Notes under the pieces: model-generated | Seen by the model: the letters and a program-made list of their open reading frames with translations, nothing else | Told to the model about the DNA's origin: nothing | Database searches by the model: none | Assembly (NCBI GenBank): GCA_023428755.1 | Contig: JAEYWX010000013.1 | Span: 36,568-100,567 of the forward strand | Length of the DNA stretch: 64,000 nucleotides | From: Bacteroidota bacterium | Lineage (GTDB): Bacteria; Bacteroidota; Bacteroidia; Chitinophagales; Chitinophagaceae | Reading direction: 5' to 3' | Position numbers and translations under genes: made by a program | Part shown: in pieces, positions 16,750-24,824 of the stretch | How the letters are laid out: the number at the start of each line of letters is the position of its first letter | Position numbering within the stretch: position 1 is the stretch's first letter

Positions 16750-17685
16750 ATGAGTACAATTTTGGAAGTTCAGAACCTGAAGAAATACTTCTCTTCACAA
16801 AAAGCTGTTGACGATATCAGCTTCAGCATCCAGCAAGGATCCATCTTTGGTTTATTAGGACCAAACGGTGCAGGTAAAACCACATTGATCCGAATGATCA
16901 CCGGTATATTTTATCCGGACGCCGGAACAATCCAGCTGAATGGTAAAAAGTTCAACCCGGTCGACGACGTGATCAATATCGGTTACATGCCCGAAGAACG
17001 TGGACTTTACAAAAAAATGAAAGTGGGCGAACAGGCCATGTACCTGGCACAATTAAAAGGTATGAGTAAACAGGATGCCTTTGTAAAAGTGAAAGAATGG
17101 TTCGAAAAATTTGAGATGGGCAGTTGGTGGAACAAAAAAGTAGAAGACCTTTCCAAAGGGATGGGACAAAAACTGCAGTTTGTAACCACAGTATTGCACG
17201 AGCCGAAACTGGTGATATTGGATGAGCCCTTCAGTGGTCTCGATCCGGTGAACAGCAATTTGATCAAAGATGAGATATTCAATCTTGCTCAAAAAGGCAC
17301 CACTATTATTTTCAGTACACATCGCATGGAGCAAGTAGAAGAAATTTGCGACCATATTATATTAGTAAACAAAGGCGAAAAAATTCTTGATGGGAGCGTA
17401 AAAGAAATTAAACAACAGTTTAAGCAACATATTTTCAAAGCAGAAGTGGAGCAACTGCCAGCCAATCAGCAGCACCCATCTTTCTCGATTGCAGAACAAA
17501 ATGGAAATAATCTTACACTAAAGATCAACGAAGGCTATCAGTCAAACGATATACTGCTGCACTTCATCAACCAAAAAAGTGTAATTGTTGCTTATCACGA
17601 AATTCTTCCTTCACTCAACGAAATCTTTATTCGCCTTGTAGAAGGAACACCAACTGCACGCCAATTTCAAACTGTTACTGCATAA
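16750..17685 (+). CDS. ABC transporter ATP-binding protein
   Basis: The 311-residue ATPase has Walker A GLLGPNGAGKTTLIRMI (near residue 40), signature VEDLSKGMGQKLQF, Walker B LVILDEPFSGLDP and the H-loop FSTHRMEQ. The last 80 residues are a DUF4162-type C-terminal domain common in NatA-like and drug-export ATPases. The permease gene follows after 11 bases, so the two form an ABC-2 type exporter in the inner membrane. Substrate is unknown; the NatAB sodium/drug exporter group is the nearest resemblance. Confidence 0.95.
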   Translation: MSTILEVQNLKKYFSSQKAVDDISFSIQQGSIFGLLGPNGAGKTTLIRMITGIFYPDAGTIQLNGKKFNPVDDVINIGYMPEERGLYKKMKVGEQAMYLAQLKGMSKQDAFVKVKEWFEKFEMGSWWNKKVEDLSKGMGQKLQFVTTVLHEPKLVILDEPFSGLDPVNSNLIKDEIFNLAQKGTTIIFSTHRMEQVEEICDHIILVNKGEKILDGSVKEIKQQFKQHIFKAEVEQLPANQQHPSFSIAEQNGNNLTLKINEGYQSNDILLHFINQKSVIVAYHEILPSLNEIFIRLVEGTPTARQFQTVTA

Positions 17686-17696
17686 TACCATCACAT

Positions 17697-19013
17697 ATGA
17701 ATAAGATCTGGATCATCATAAAAAGGGAATATGTTACGAGAGTTCGTAACAAAACATTTTTGCTTTCCACCTTTCTGTTTCCCCTTCTCATGTTTGCACT
17801 CATTTTTGGCGGTGCATTTATAGGAGCAAATGGAACGGAACAACGAAAGATTGCTGTAAACGATCAAAGCGGACTGTATAAAAATAATTTCAAAGAAGGG
17901 TCTGCTGTTACATTTGGCTATGCCGATGATATAACAAGAACAAACTATAAAGACAAGGGCTACGAGGGTATCCTCATCGTTTACTCTGCCAACCGGCAAA
18001 CACCGGATTCTGTTCGGCTTTATACCGAAAAACAATTGGGTCTTGCAACAGACGAAGCCATCAAGAACCAAATTCAAAAAATCAATGAAGACAGGTTGCT
18101 GATGGAAAAGGGTGTTACCAGAAACACGTTGGATTCGATCAAAGAACAGAGCAGAAATTCATCTTCGCTTAACTACCGTTCTTACCAGGTAAAAGGAGCC
18201 GAAATAAAAGAAGACAATAAAATGCTTGCACTGGGTATTGGCTATGCAAGCGGCTTTATCATTTACATTGTACTGTTTATTTATGGTGCCGCCGTTATGC
18301 GTGGTGTTATGGAAGAAAAAACGAACCGCATTGCAGAAGTAATGGTTAGCAGTGTAAAACCATTTCAGTTGATGCTTGGAAAGATCATTGGTATTGCAGC
18401 CGTTGGTTTAACGCAGCTTTTTTTATGGATCATTCTCATCTTTATCCTTTCCTCATTAAGCAGCGTTCTTATTGGACAGGAAGCATTGGAGCAGGCACAA
18501 AAAATGAATGAAGCAATGCCGGGCATGGCGCAGAACAATACCATGGCGTTGAAAGTACTGCAGGCAAAAACTACAGTGTTCAGTGCAAACTGGGCGTTGA
18601 TTATTCCTTGCTTCATTTTCTACTTTCTGTTTGGTTACTTATTCTACGCTTCTTTATTTGCTGCTGTTGGCAGTGTAGTAAATGAAGATCCGCAGGAAGC
18701 ACAGTCGTTGATGTTACCTATCACTATGCCAATTATTCTCGGAATTTTCATTATGATGAATGCCGTTCAAAATCCTTCCGGTTCACTGGCCGTATGGGGA
18801 AGTATTATTCCATTTACCTCTCCGATAGTTATGATGGCACGCATTCCGTTTGGAGTACCCTGGTGGCAACTTGGTTTGTCAATGGTTTCACTCATCATCG
18901 GATTTTTATTTACAACCTGGATGAGTGCAAAAATTTACCGCACCGGTATTTTGTTATACGGTAAAAAAGTAACCTTAAAGGAAATGGCGAAATGGGCCTT
19001 CCGGAAATCATAA
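17697..19013 (+). CDS. ABC-2 type transporter permease (NatB-like)
   Basis: This 438-residue membrane protein starts with a cytoplasmic segment and first helix (TFLLSTFLFPLLMFALIFGG). A periplasmic domain of roughly 140 residues follows, and then a cluster of helices after GIGYASGFIIYIVLFIYGA. The motif RGVMEEKTNRIAEVMVSSVKPFQLMLGK is diagnostic of NatB/YhaP-type ABC-2 permeases. It partners the ATPase gene 11 bases upstream and is followed by a strong terminator, which closes the two-gene operon. Confidence 0.93.
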   Translation: MNKIWIIIKREYVTRVRNKTFLLSTFLFPLLMFALIFGGAFIGANGTEQRKIAVNDQSGLYKNNFKEGSAVTFGYADDITRTNYKDKGYEGILIVYSANRQTPDSVRLYTEKQLGLATDEAIKNQIQKINEDRLLMEKGVTRNTLDSIKEQSRNSSSLNYRSYQVKGAEIKEDNKMLALGIGYASGFIIYIVLFIYGAAVMRGVMEEKTNRIAEVMVSSVKPFQLMLGKIIGIAAVGLTQLFLWIILIFILSSLSSVLIGQEALEQAQKMNEAMPGMAQNNTMALKVLQAKTTVFSANWALIIPCFIFYFLFGYLFYASLFAAVGSVVNEDPQEAQSLMLPITMPIILGIFIMMNAVQNPSGSLAVWGSIIPFTSPIVMMARIPFGVPWWQLGLSMVSLIIGFLFTTWMSAKIYRTGILLYGKKVTLKEMAKWAFRKS

Positions 19014-19032
19014 GCTAAAAAAGTATCGACAT

Positions 19033-19068
19033 AAAAAAGTCCCCTGATAATCACCAGGGGACTTTTTT
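19033..19068 (+). terminator. Strong bidirectional intrinsic terminator
   Basis: A 14-bp stem (19033-19046 with 19055-19068, core GTCCCCTG / CAGGGGAC) has A-runs on one flank and T-runs on the other. It can stop the ABC permease transcript and the converging minus-strand gene that ends at 19081. Confidence 0.92.
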
Positions 19069-19080
19069 ATACTTTAATAA

Positions 19081-19476
19081 TCAGAAAGAATGAATGGTAA
19101 TGGGCGCAATAAAAGGTTGATGAATTTCTTCTTCTGCGGGGATTACTTCAAACTCAATTTTGAGAATGATTCCTTCCTTTACAAGGATTGCTTCTTTTTT
19201 TGTGGCACGATAGCCAACTTTATCAATCACGATGGTATGCTCACCAATGGGAACATTATTTAATTTAAACCCGCCATTGGCATCAGTAACTATGTCCTTT
19301 GAGAACGATGCTTTTTTAATGGAAGCATTAAATGTAGCATTGGCTACCGGTTTCTTTGTTTCTGCATCAAGTATCACACCTTGAACAGAACCTGTTTCGG
19401 TTCCTTTATCTGCATTGGCATAAGCACTAACTGAAACACCTGTCATGAACAGCGAAGCAAGAATTAATTTCTTCAT
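19081..19476 (-). CDS. Secreted carboxypeptidase-regulatory-like domain protein
   Basis: This 131-residue protein has an N-terminal signal peptide (KKLILASLFMTGVSVSAYA) and one carboxypeptidase-regulatory-like beta-sandwich domain (VQGVILDAETKKPVANATF ... DANGGFKLNNVPIGEHTIVI ... VGYRATKK). Such domains are usually the plug-side extension of TonB-dependent receptors, but here the domain stands alone and the protein stops after about 100 residues. It is presumably periplasmic or surface-bound; function is unknown. It converges with the ABC operon on a shared terminator. Confidence 0.82.
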   Translation of the reverse strand: MKKLILASLFMTGVSVSAYANADKGTETGSVQGVILDAETKKPVANATFNASIKKASFSKDIVTDANGGFKLNNVPIGEHTIVIDKVGYRATKKEAILVKEGIILKIEFEVIPAEEEIHQPFIAPITIHSF

Positions 19477-19626
19477 AACAATTGTTTTACGATGATAAGA
19501 GATTAAAGTTACAGAACAATAACAGTTTTCTCACCGGGTTTATGACAACTGAAGCTGTTAAATTGTTCTGAAATAAGGTTTTCATTTCAAACCTACGAAT
19601 TTAATCGTAAAAAGATCAGAAAAACT

Positions 19627-20583
19627 TTATACTAAAGTATTATTTCCGAGTGGATTGTTGCATGCTTCCAGAAATTCGTTCCAAAGATTTTCAGTAATGG
19701 CAGCGGCCGGTAAAATTTCGTCAAGCAAGGCACTCACCTGTCCTATCTCCAATTCGCCTTCGTCCATATTCCCTTCAAACATACCCCGCTTGGCCCGGGC
19801 CCTTCCCAGCAACTGCTGCATTTCTTCTTTGGTAGCTCCCCGTTGTTCAGCTTCCTGTATTTGTTTGTAGAATTCATTCTTTATCAGTCGTACGGGTGCC
19901 AGTTGTTTTAGTGTAAGTATAGTATCGCCTTCATTCGTATTGATAACAGCCTGCTTAAAATTGAGATGACTGCTTGCTTCAACACTTGCAACATACCGGC
20001 TCCCAACCTGCACCGCTTCTGCACCCAATACCATGGCTGCCAGCATTTGCCTTCCCGTTGCAATACCGCCCGCAGCAATTAATGGAATATGAATTGCTTT
20101 TTTCACCGCCGGTATCAATACCATACTGGTGGTTTCTTCCCTGCCGTTATGCCCGCCTGCTTCAAATCCTTCCGCTACCACCGCATCGCAACCTGCTTCC
20201 TGTGCTTTTAATGCAAACTTGCTGCTGCTTACAACATGCACAACAGTTATTCCATTTGCTTTCAACTTCGATGTCCATGTTTTGGGATTGCCTGCACTGG
20301 TGAAAACAATCTTTACTTCTTCTTCAATTATAATATCGATCAGTTGATCAATATCAGGATAAAGCAACGGAATGTTCACTGCAAATGGTTTACCGGTTGC
20401 TGCTTTGCATTTTTGGATATGTTCCTTTAATACAGCCGGATACATGCTGCCTGCACCCAGTATGCCCAATCCACCGGCATTACTTACGGCACTGGCCAAA
20501 CGCCATCCGCTGGCCCAGATCATTCCCGCCTGAATGATGGGTTTTTCAATATGGAAGAGTTGTGTAATGCGGTTGGAAAACAT
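19627..20583 (-). CDS. Nitronate monooxygenase family protein
   Basis: The 318-residue FMN-dependent TIM-barrel protein matches the nitronate monooxygenase/FabK-like family. N-terminal PIIQAGMIWASGWRLASAVS, NAGGLGILGAGSM, the central AEGFEAGGHNGREE with its catalytic-type histidine, and the phosphate-binding AAGGIATGRQM and GAEAVQVGSRY are all present. It could oxidise alkyl nitronates; an enoyl-ACP reductase role (FabK) is possible but less likely from the GGHNG motif. I start at the ATG at 20583 because the in-frame extension begins with TTG three codons earlier. An 8-bp-period repeat array directly precedes the start. Confidence 0.87.
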   Translation of the reverse strand: MFSNRITQLFHIEKPIIQAGMIWASGWRLASAVSNAGGLGILGAGSMYPAVLKEHIQKCKAATGKPFAVNIPLLYPDIDQLIDIIIEEEVKIVFTSAGNPKTWTSKLKANGITVVHVVSSSKFALKAQEAGCDAVVAEGFEAGGHNGREETTSMVLIPAVKKAIHIPLIAAGGIATGRQMLAAMVLGAEAVQVGSRYVASVEASSHLNFKQAVINTNEGDTILTLKQLAPVRLIKNEFYKQIQEAEQRGATKEEMQQLLGRARAKRGMFEGNMDEGELEIGQVSALLDEILPAAAITENLWNEFLEACNNPLGNNTLV

Positions 20584-20622
20584 AATCAGCAAATTTGCGA
20601 ATTAGCTCATCAGCTAATTGCG
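20583..20622. repeat. Degenerate 8-bp-period repeat array
   Basis: Five successive octamers (TAATCAGC, AAATTTGC, GAATTAGC, TCATCAGC, TAATTGCG) fill the whole gap between two minus-strand genes. AATTAGCT (20600-20607) and AGCTAATT (20612-20619) within it also form a hairpin. It belongs with the heptamer arrays elsewhere in the window but has a different period. Confidence 0.6.
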
Positions 20623-20623
20623 A

Positions 20624-21616
20624 TTATCCCAAATCAATTTCTGTATTATCGCCAATATTAAGGCTTCTTGTTTCGCCTTTCACTTCGGTATCGCTGCCAA
20701 TAAGTGATTCTTCCAATACAATGTCATACAGATCGGCATACGAACCAATTATGGAGCCTTTAATAATGGAATAGTTGATGGTAGTATTATCGCCCACAGA
20801 AACATTCGGACCGATGATTGAATTTTTGATCTCACAGTTTTTGCCAATGCTCACCGGTTCTACTACAATTACATTTTCAAAACGATGATCAGGAGATATA
20901 GATGTGCCGAATTTTTTCAGCAAGGTTGCATTTGATTCGAGCAGTGAATCTTTGTTCCCGCAATCGAACCAGTTCAATACTTTGAATGATTGAAAAGACG
21001 CACCTTTTTCAATCATACATTGCAGGGCATCTGTTAAACTGTATTCATCCCTGTTCTTTACTCCTTCCCTGAAATTAACCTCGAGGCAATCAAACATCAT
21101 GTTTGAATTGCTGATCTTGTAAATACCTACAAGTGCCATATTGCTTTTTGGGATATGCGGCTTTTCCACCACTTTCAGCACTTTTCCATCTTCATCTATT
21201 TCAGCCACACCAAAGTTGCGGGGATCATCTACTTTTTTAACTGCCAGCATGGAATGGCTGCTCTCCAGCACTTCTTTGATATTGTACTCACAAATTGTAT
21301 CGCCCAGTACAATAATTACATCATCACCATTTACCTGTTCTTTTGAAAGCAAAATTGCATGTCCCAGGCCCTGTCGTTCGCTTTGGTTTACAAATGTGCT
21401 GTTGATGCCCGGAAATGAATCTTTGATGTAGTCCTGTATTTTTTCTCCCAGATAACCTGTTATAAAGATAAACTCCTGCACTCCTGCTTCCTGCAGTTGT
21501 TCAACAATAATACTTAACACGGTTTTACCGGCTATGGGAATAAGAGCTTTGGGCTGTGTATATGTGTGTGGCCGCAGTTTGGTACCTGCACCGGCCACGG
21601 GAATAATTGCTTTCAT
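20624..21616 (-). CDS. Sugar-phosphate nucleotidyltransferase
   Basis: This 330-residue enzyme has the nucleotidyltransferase start AIIPVAGAGTKLRPHTYTQPK, an HPhTP-type substrate block KALIPIAGKTVL, and DDVIIVLGDTI as the metal-binding strand. From about residue 245 it ends in a left-handed beta-helix of hexapeptide repeats (NCEIKNSIIGPNVSVGDNTT). This is the COG1208 layout of glucose-1-phosphate thymidylyl/uridylyl- or mannose-1-phosphate guanylyltransferases. It should make an NDP-sugar for surface polysaccharide. The exact nucleotide and sugar cannot be read from the sequence, and no glycan genes are adjacent. Confidence 0.88.
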   Translation of the reverse strand: MKAIIPVAGAGTKLRPHTYTQPKALIPIAGKTVLSIIVEQLQEAGVQEFIFITGYLGEKIQDYIKDSFPGINSTFVNQSERQGLGHAILLSKEQVNGDDVIIVLGDTICEYNIKEVLESSHSMLAVKKVDDPRNFGVAEIDEDGKVLKVVEKPHIPKSNMALVGIYKISNSNMMFDCLEVNFREGVKNRDEYSLTDALQCMIEKGASFQSFKVLNWFDCGNKDSLLESNATLLKKFGTSISPDHRFENVIVVEPVSIGKNCEIKNSIIGPNVSVGDNTTINYSIIKGSIIGSYADLYDIVLEESLIGSDTEVKGETRSLNIGDNTEIDLG

Positions 21617-21918
21617 GTTCAGAACGTGGTCTAAAATCGAAGCGGCTAAAGTAGGACTTTTTCAATTAACCAACGTTGCTACGTCTGTAAACTCTGTTTA
21701 TAAAAATAGTAACCGAAGTTCACGTATCAACTTTCATGGGCTTATTTTTGCACCGCAATTGAGAATTGAACAGGATTGTTGAGCGTCAGTTGTTTCCTGA
21801 TCGGCTATTACTGTCTACCTCGTGCAGGCGCTTTGGTCTGCAACCCGGGCAATATTCCGGGACTTGTTCCTTCGGTTCTTACTGCAACATTTATACACTA
21901 TAAACTCAGCAACCACTC
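21617..21918. other. Intergenic region, nucleotidyltransferase to glyA
   Basis: This 302-base divergent gap has no convincing gene. TATTTTTG at 21743-21750 on the plus strand fits the -7 consensus and could start a glyA transcript with a leader of about 160 bases. The leader contains a short CCCGG / CCGGG dyad near 21845-21870 but shows no recognisable riboswitch core, including the glycine class. Confidence 0.4.
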
Positions 21919-23199
21919 ATGCAACGGGACACGACCATTTTCAATCTCATCAACCGGGAATTACAACGCCAACGCCACGGCATTGAACTCATCGCCTCCG
22001 AAAACTTCACATCATTACAGGTAATGCAGGCGATGGGCAGCGTATTAACCAATAAATATGCTGAGGGTTATCCCGGTCGCCGTTATTATGGCGGTTGCGA
22101 AATTGTGGATCAAACCGAACAATTAGCGATTGATCGTTTGAAAGAAATTTTTGGTTGCGAATATGCAAACGTGCAACCGCACAGTGGTGCACAGGCCAAT
22201 GCTTCAGTTACGCAAGCCATTTTAAAACCCGGCGATATTACATTAGGTCTTGACCTGAGCATGGGCGGACACCTTACCCACGGATCACCTGTAAACTACA
22301 GTGGCAAATTATACGAAGCTCATTTTTACGGCGTGGTAAAAGAAACCGGTTTGGTTGATTATGAAACGCTGGAACAAAAAGCAAGAACGCTGAAACCCAA
22401 ATTAATTTATTGCGGTGCCAGTGCATATAGCCGTGATTGGGATTATGCACGCATTCGCAAAGTAGCTGACGAAGTTGGTGCATTTGTACTGTGTGATATG
22501 GCACACCCTGCCGGTTTAATTGCAAAAGGCTTGCTGAGTTCACCATTTGAACATTGCCATTTTGTTACTTCTACCACACATAAAACTTTGCGTGGACCAA
22601 GAGGCGGAATTATCCTTATGCATAAAGATTTTGAAAACCCGTTTGGCTTGAAAGATGTGAAAGGAAATACACGTATGATGAGCAACCTGATCGATATGGG
22701 TGTATTCCCCGGTCAGCAAGGCGGCCCGCTAGAACATGTTATTGCAGCCAAAGCCGTTGCTTTCGGTGAAATACTTACAGATGATTTTACAACCTATGCC
22801 AAACAGGTACAGTTGAATGCACAGGCAATGGCTGCTGCGTTTGTAGGAAGGGATTACAAACTTATTTCTGATGGCACAGATAATCATTTGATGTTGATCG
22901 ATCTGCGTAACAAAAACATCAGCGGTAAGAAAGCAGAACAGGTATTAGGTAAAGCGGAGATCACGACCAATAAAAACATGGTTCCGTTTGATGATAAGAG
23001 TGCATTTGTAACTAGTGGTATCCGTACTGGAGTGGCAGCCATTACAACACGTGGCATGAAAGAAGAGCATATGGAATTTGTGGTGGATGTAATTGACCGC
23101 AGTTTGATGAATGCAGATGATGAAGCGATTCTTGCTGCCATCCGTAAAGAAGTAAATGCATTTATGGAACAGTTCCCATTATACCCTGAGTTAGGTTAA
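21919..23199 (+). CDS. glyA: Serine hydroxymethyltransferase
   Basis: GlyA (426 aa) interconverts serine and glycine with tetrahydrofolate, supplying one-carbon units. Family blocks are ELIASENFTS near residue 22, GRRYYGGCE, PHSGAQANA, MGGHLTHGSPVN and DMAHPAGLIA. The PLP-lysine block is FVTSTTHKTLRGPRGG (Lys near residue 220), and QGGPLEHVIAAKA follows. Length is normal. A DUF4293 gene follows after 25 bases and is probably co-transcribed up to the terminator at 23652. Confidence 0.98.
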   Translation: MQRDTTIFNLINRELQRQRHGIELIASENFTSLQVMQAMGSVLTNKYAEGYPGRRYYGGCEIVDQTEQLAIDRLKEIFGCEYANVQPHSGAQANASVTQAILKPGDITLGLDLSMGGHLTHGSPVNYSGKLYEAHFYGVVKETGLVDYETLEQKARTLKPKLIYCGASAYSRDWDYARIRKVADEVGAFVLCDMAHPAGLIAKGLLSSPFEHCHFVTSTTHKTLRGPRGGIILMHKDFENPFGLKDVKGNTRMMSNLIDMGVFPGQQGGPLEHVIAAKAVAFGEILTDDFTTYAKQVQLNAQAMAAAFVGRDYKLISDGTDNHLMLIDLRNKNISGKKAEQVLGKAEITTNKNMVPFDDKSAFVTSGIRTGVAAITTRGMKEEHMEFVVDVIDRSLMNADDEAILAAIRKEVNAFMEQFPLYPELG

Positions 23200-23224
23200 C
23201 CAAGTAACCATTGAAATTTTTACT

Positions 23225-23632
23225 ATGATTCAGCGCATTCAAACCATTTGGCTCTTACTGGCAGCATCAGCAGCCCTTGTAACATTAAAACTTTCGTTTT
23301 ACAGCGGCAACAAAGACAACAACCTGTTTGAAGAATTAAATGGTACCAGTAATTTTTTGATACTGATTGTTACTGTAGCAGTAGCCGTAACTGCCCTGGC
23401 CACAATTTTTCTGTTTAAGAACCGTAAACTGCAAATGCGCTTATCCTGGCTGGGGTTATTGCTGCAATTGATTGTTCTTGCACTGTACTTTCAGCAAACA
23501 AAACAATTTGTGCAGGGAAGCTTTACATTAACATCTGCCATCAGCTTTGTGATCCCTGTATTTTTTATTCTTGCATGGTTGGGTATTCGTAAGGATGAAA
23601 AACTGATCAAAAGTATGGACCGGTTAAGATAA
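23225..23632 (+). CDS. DUF4293 family membrane protein
   Basis: The 135-residue protein has four predicted transmembrane helices: IWLLLAASAALVTL, a second near residues 40-60, WLGLLLQLIVLALYF, and FVIPVFFILAWLGI. It also has the N-terminal MIQRIQTIWLLLA that marks DUF4293, a family almost confined to Bacteroidota. Function is unknown. It lies 25 bases after glyA and ends at a terminator. No catalytic residues are visible. Confidence 0.85.
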   Translation: MIQRIQTIWLLLAASAALVTLKLSFYSGNKDNNLFEELNGTSNFLILIVTVAVAVTALATIFLFKNRKLQMRLSWLGLLLQLIVLALYFQQTKQFVQGSFTLTSAISFVIPVFFILAWLGIRKDEKLIKSMDRLR

Positions 23633-23651
23633 TTAGAATTGAACGTATAGG

Positions 23652-23686
23652 AAAAGACCAACTGTTGAACGGTTGGTCTTTTTTTA
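23652..23686 (+). terminator. Terminator after the DUF4293 gene
   Basis: AAAAGACCAAC (23652-23662) pairs with GTTGGTCTTTT (23672-23682) around a 9-base loop and continues into T residues. It ends the glyA-DUF4293 unit. Confidence 0.9.
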
Positions 23687-23776
23687 TGCTATAACTTTTA
23701 CAAAAACCGAAATACACGTAGTTCTACTATCTATTTGGTGATATTACCTATTAGACTTAAATAGGGTTTTTTCTCT

Positions 23777-23806
23777 TTTGCAACTAAGTGCATACCCTTA
23801 TTTTTG
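23777..23806 (+). promoter_or_regulatory. Bacteroidota-type promoter of the T9SS cargo gene
   Basis: TTTG at 23777-23780 and TATTTTTG at 23799-23806 are separated by 18 bases, fitting the -33/-7 pattern for the primary sigma factor of Bacteroidota. The ATG follows 20 bases after the -7 box. This is the best full promoter match found in the window. Confidence 0.7.
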
Positions 23807-23825
23807 TTATTCCAAATCCCGATCC

Positions 23826-24824
23826 ATGAAAACGATTCTAATTGTTTCACTCCTTATTGCAGCCTGTTGCACAGCTAATGCTACCATACGTACAGTAGTA
23901 GGTAATTCCGGACAAGGTTGGTCAGTTGCCAGTAATTGGTCACCAGCAGTTGTTCCTCAGAATGGCGATACGGTTGTAATACCTGCAGGGCAAACGATGA
24001 GTGTAAAAACAAGCATCTACAATAACACTCCCAACCTTGTGATTCGTGTTCATGGAACATTAAATTTTTCTTCCGGTGGTAAACTTGACTTAGGTAATAA
24101 TTCCAAAATTGTTGTGTATACAAATGGACGAATCACTACGGCAGGAACTCCTTCCGAAACAATAAAGATTGGAAATGTTACCAAATACAAAGGCAACAGC
24201 GATGGAACAATTGTTGGACCAGCCTATACCGATTCATTTTCCGGTGCATCTCCCAGTGGATTTTCAATGAGCATTTTACCGGTGAAGTTTCAATCATTCC
24301 TTGTAAAATTAAACGGATTGCAGCAAGTACAGTTAAGCTGGACCGTTAGTGACGAAAGCCAGATCAGCGGTTATACGGTTGAGAAAAGTACAGATGCCAG
24401 GTTATGGAAACAACTAAACCATCAACCGGCGAGCAACAGCAATCAAGCTATTAAAACCTACACCGAAACTGACAGTTTTATATCGGCAGGTACCACCTAC
24501 TACCGGGTAAGAGCAGTTGGAACCAATGGCGAAACCTTCTACTCAAAAACAGAACTGATTGAACAACGGTCTGTAAAAGGATTTACAATTTATCCCAATC
24601 CTGTTTCATCAAAATTACGATTGAACATCGACCCATCTAATTTGCAAGGAACGGTTACGATTACCTTGTACTCATCAAATGCTGTAAAAGCAGAACAGGT
24701 TCAGTACGATCGGTTGCCATCCATCGTAGAAATGAATGTGAGTCATTTACCAAAAGGCATGTACAGGGTTGTACTAACGGATGGCAGCGGTGTAAAGCAA
24801 GATCAATCCGTAATCATTTACTAA
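23826..24824 (+). CDS. Secreted protein with T9SS type A sorting domain
   Basis: This 332-residue protein has a signal peptide (KTILIVSLLIAACCTANA). A beta-rich G8-like region follows (GWSVASNWSPAVVPQNGDTV, residues about 30-120), then a fibronectin III-like domain (PVKFQSFLVKLNGLQQVQLSW ... YTVEKSTDARLW). The C-terminal type IX secretion signal is FTIYPNPVSSKLRLNI ... KGMYRVVLTDG. It should cross the outer membrane by T9SS and be anchored or released at the surface; ligand or enzyme activity is unknown. The ATG at 23826 is chosen because it starts the signal peptide and sits behind a good promoter. Its stop overlaps the uvrA stop on the other strand by 4 bases. Confidence 0.88.
   Translation: MKTILIVSLLIAACCTANATIRTVVGNSGQGWSVASNWSPAVVPQNGDTVVIPAGQTMSVKTSIYNNTPNLVIRVHGTLNFSSGGKLDLGNNSKIVVYTNGRITTAGTPSETIKIGNVTKYKGNSDGTIVGPAYTDSFSGASPSGFSMSILPVKFQSFLVKLNGLQQVQLSWTVSDESQISGYTVEKSTDARLWKQLNHQPASNSNQAIKTYTETDSFISAGTTYYRVRAVGTNGETFYSKTELIEQRSVKGFTIYPNPVSSKLRLNIDPSNLQGTVTITLYSSNAVKAEQVQYDRLPSIVEMNVSHLPKGMYRVVLTDGSGVKQDQSVIIY

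Noticed and set aside
21751..21918. Glycine or other riboswitch ahead of glyA
   Set aside because: The leader shows no recognisable aptamer core; only a short dyad is present.
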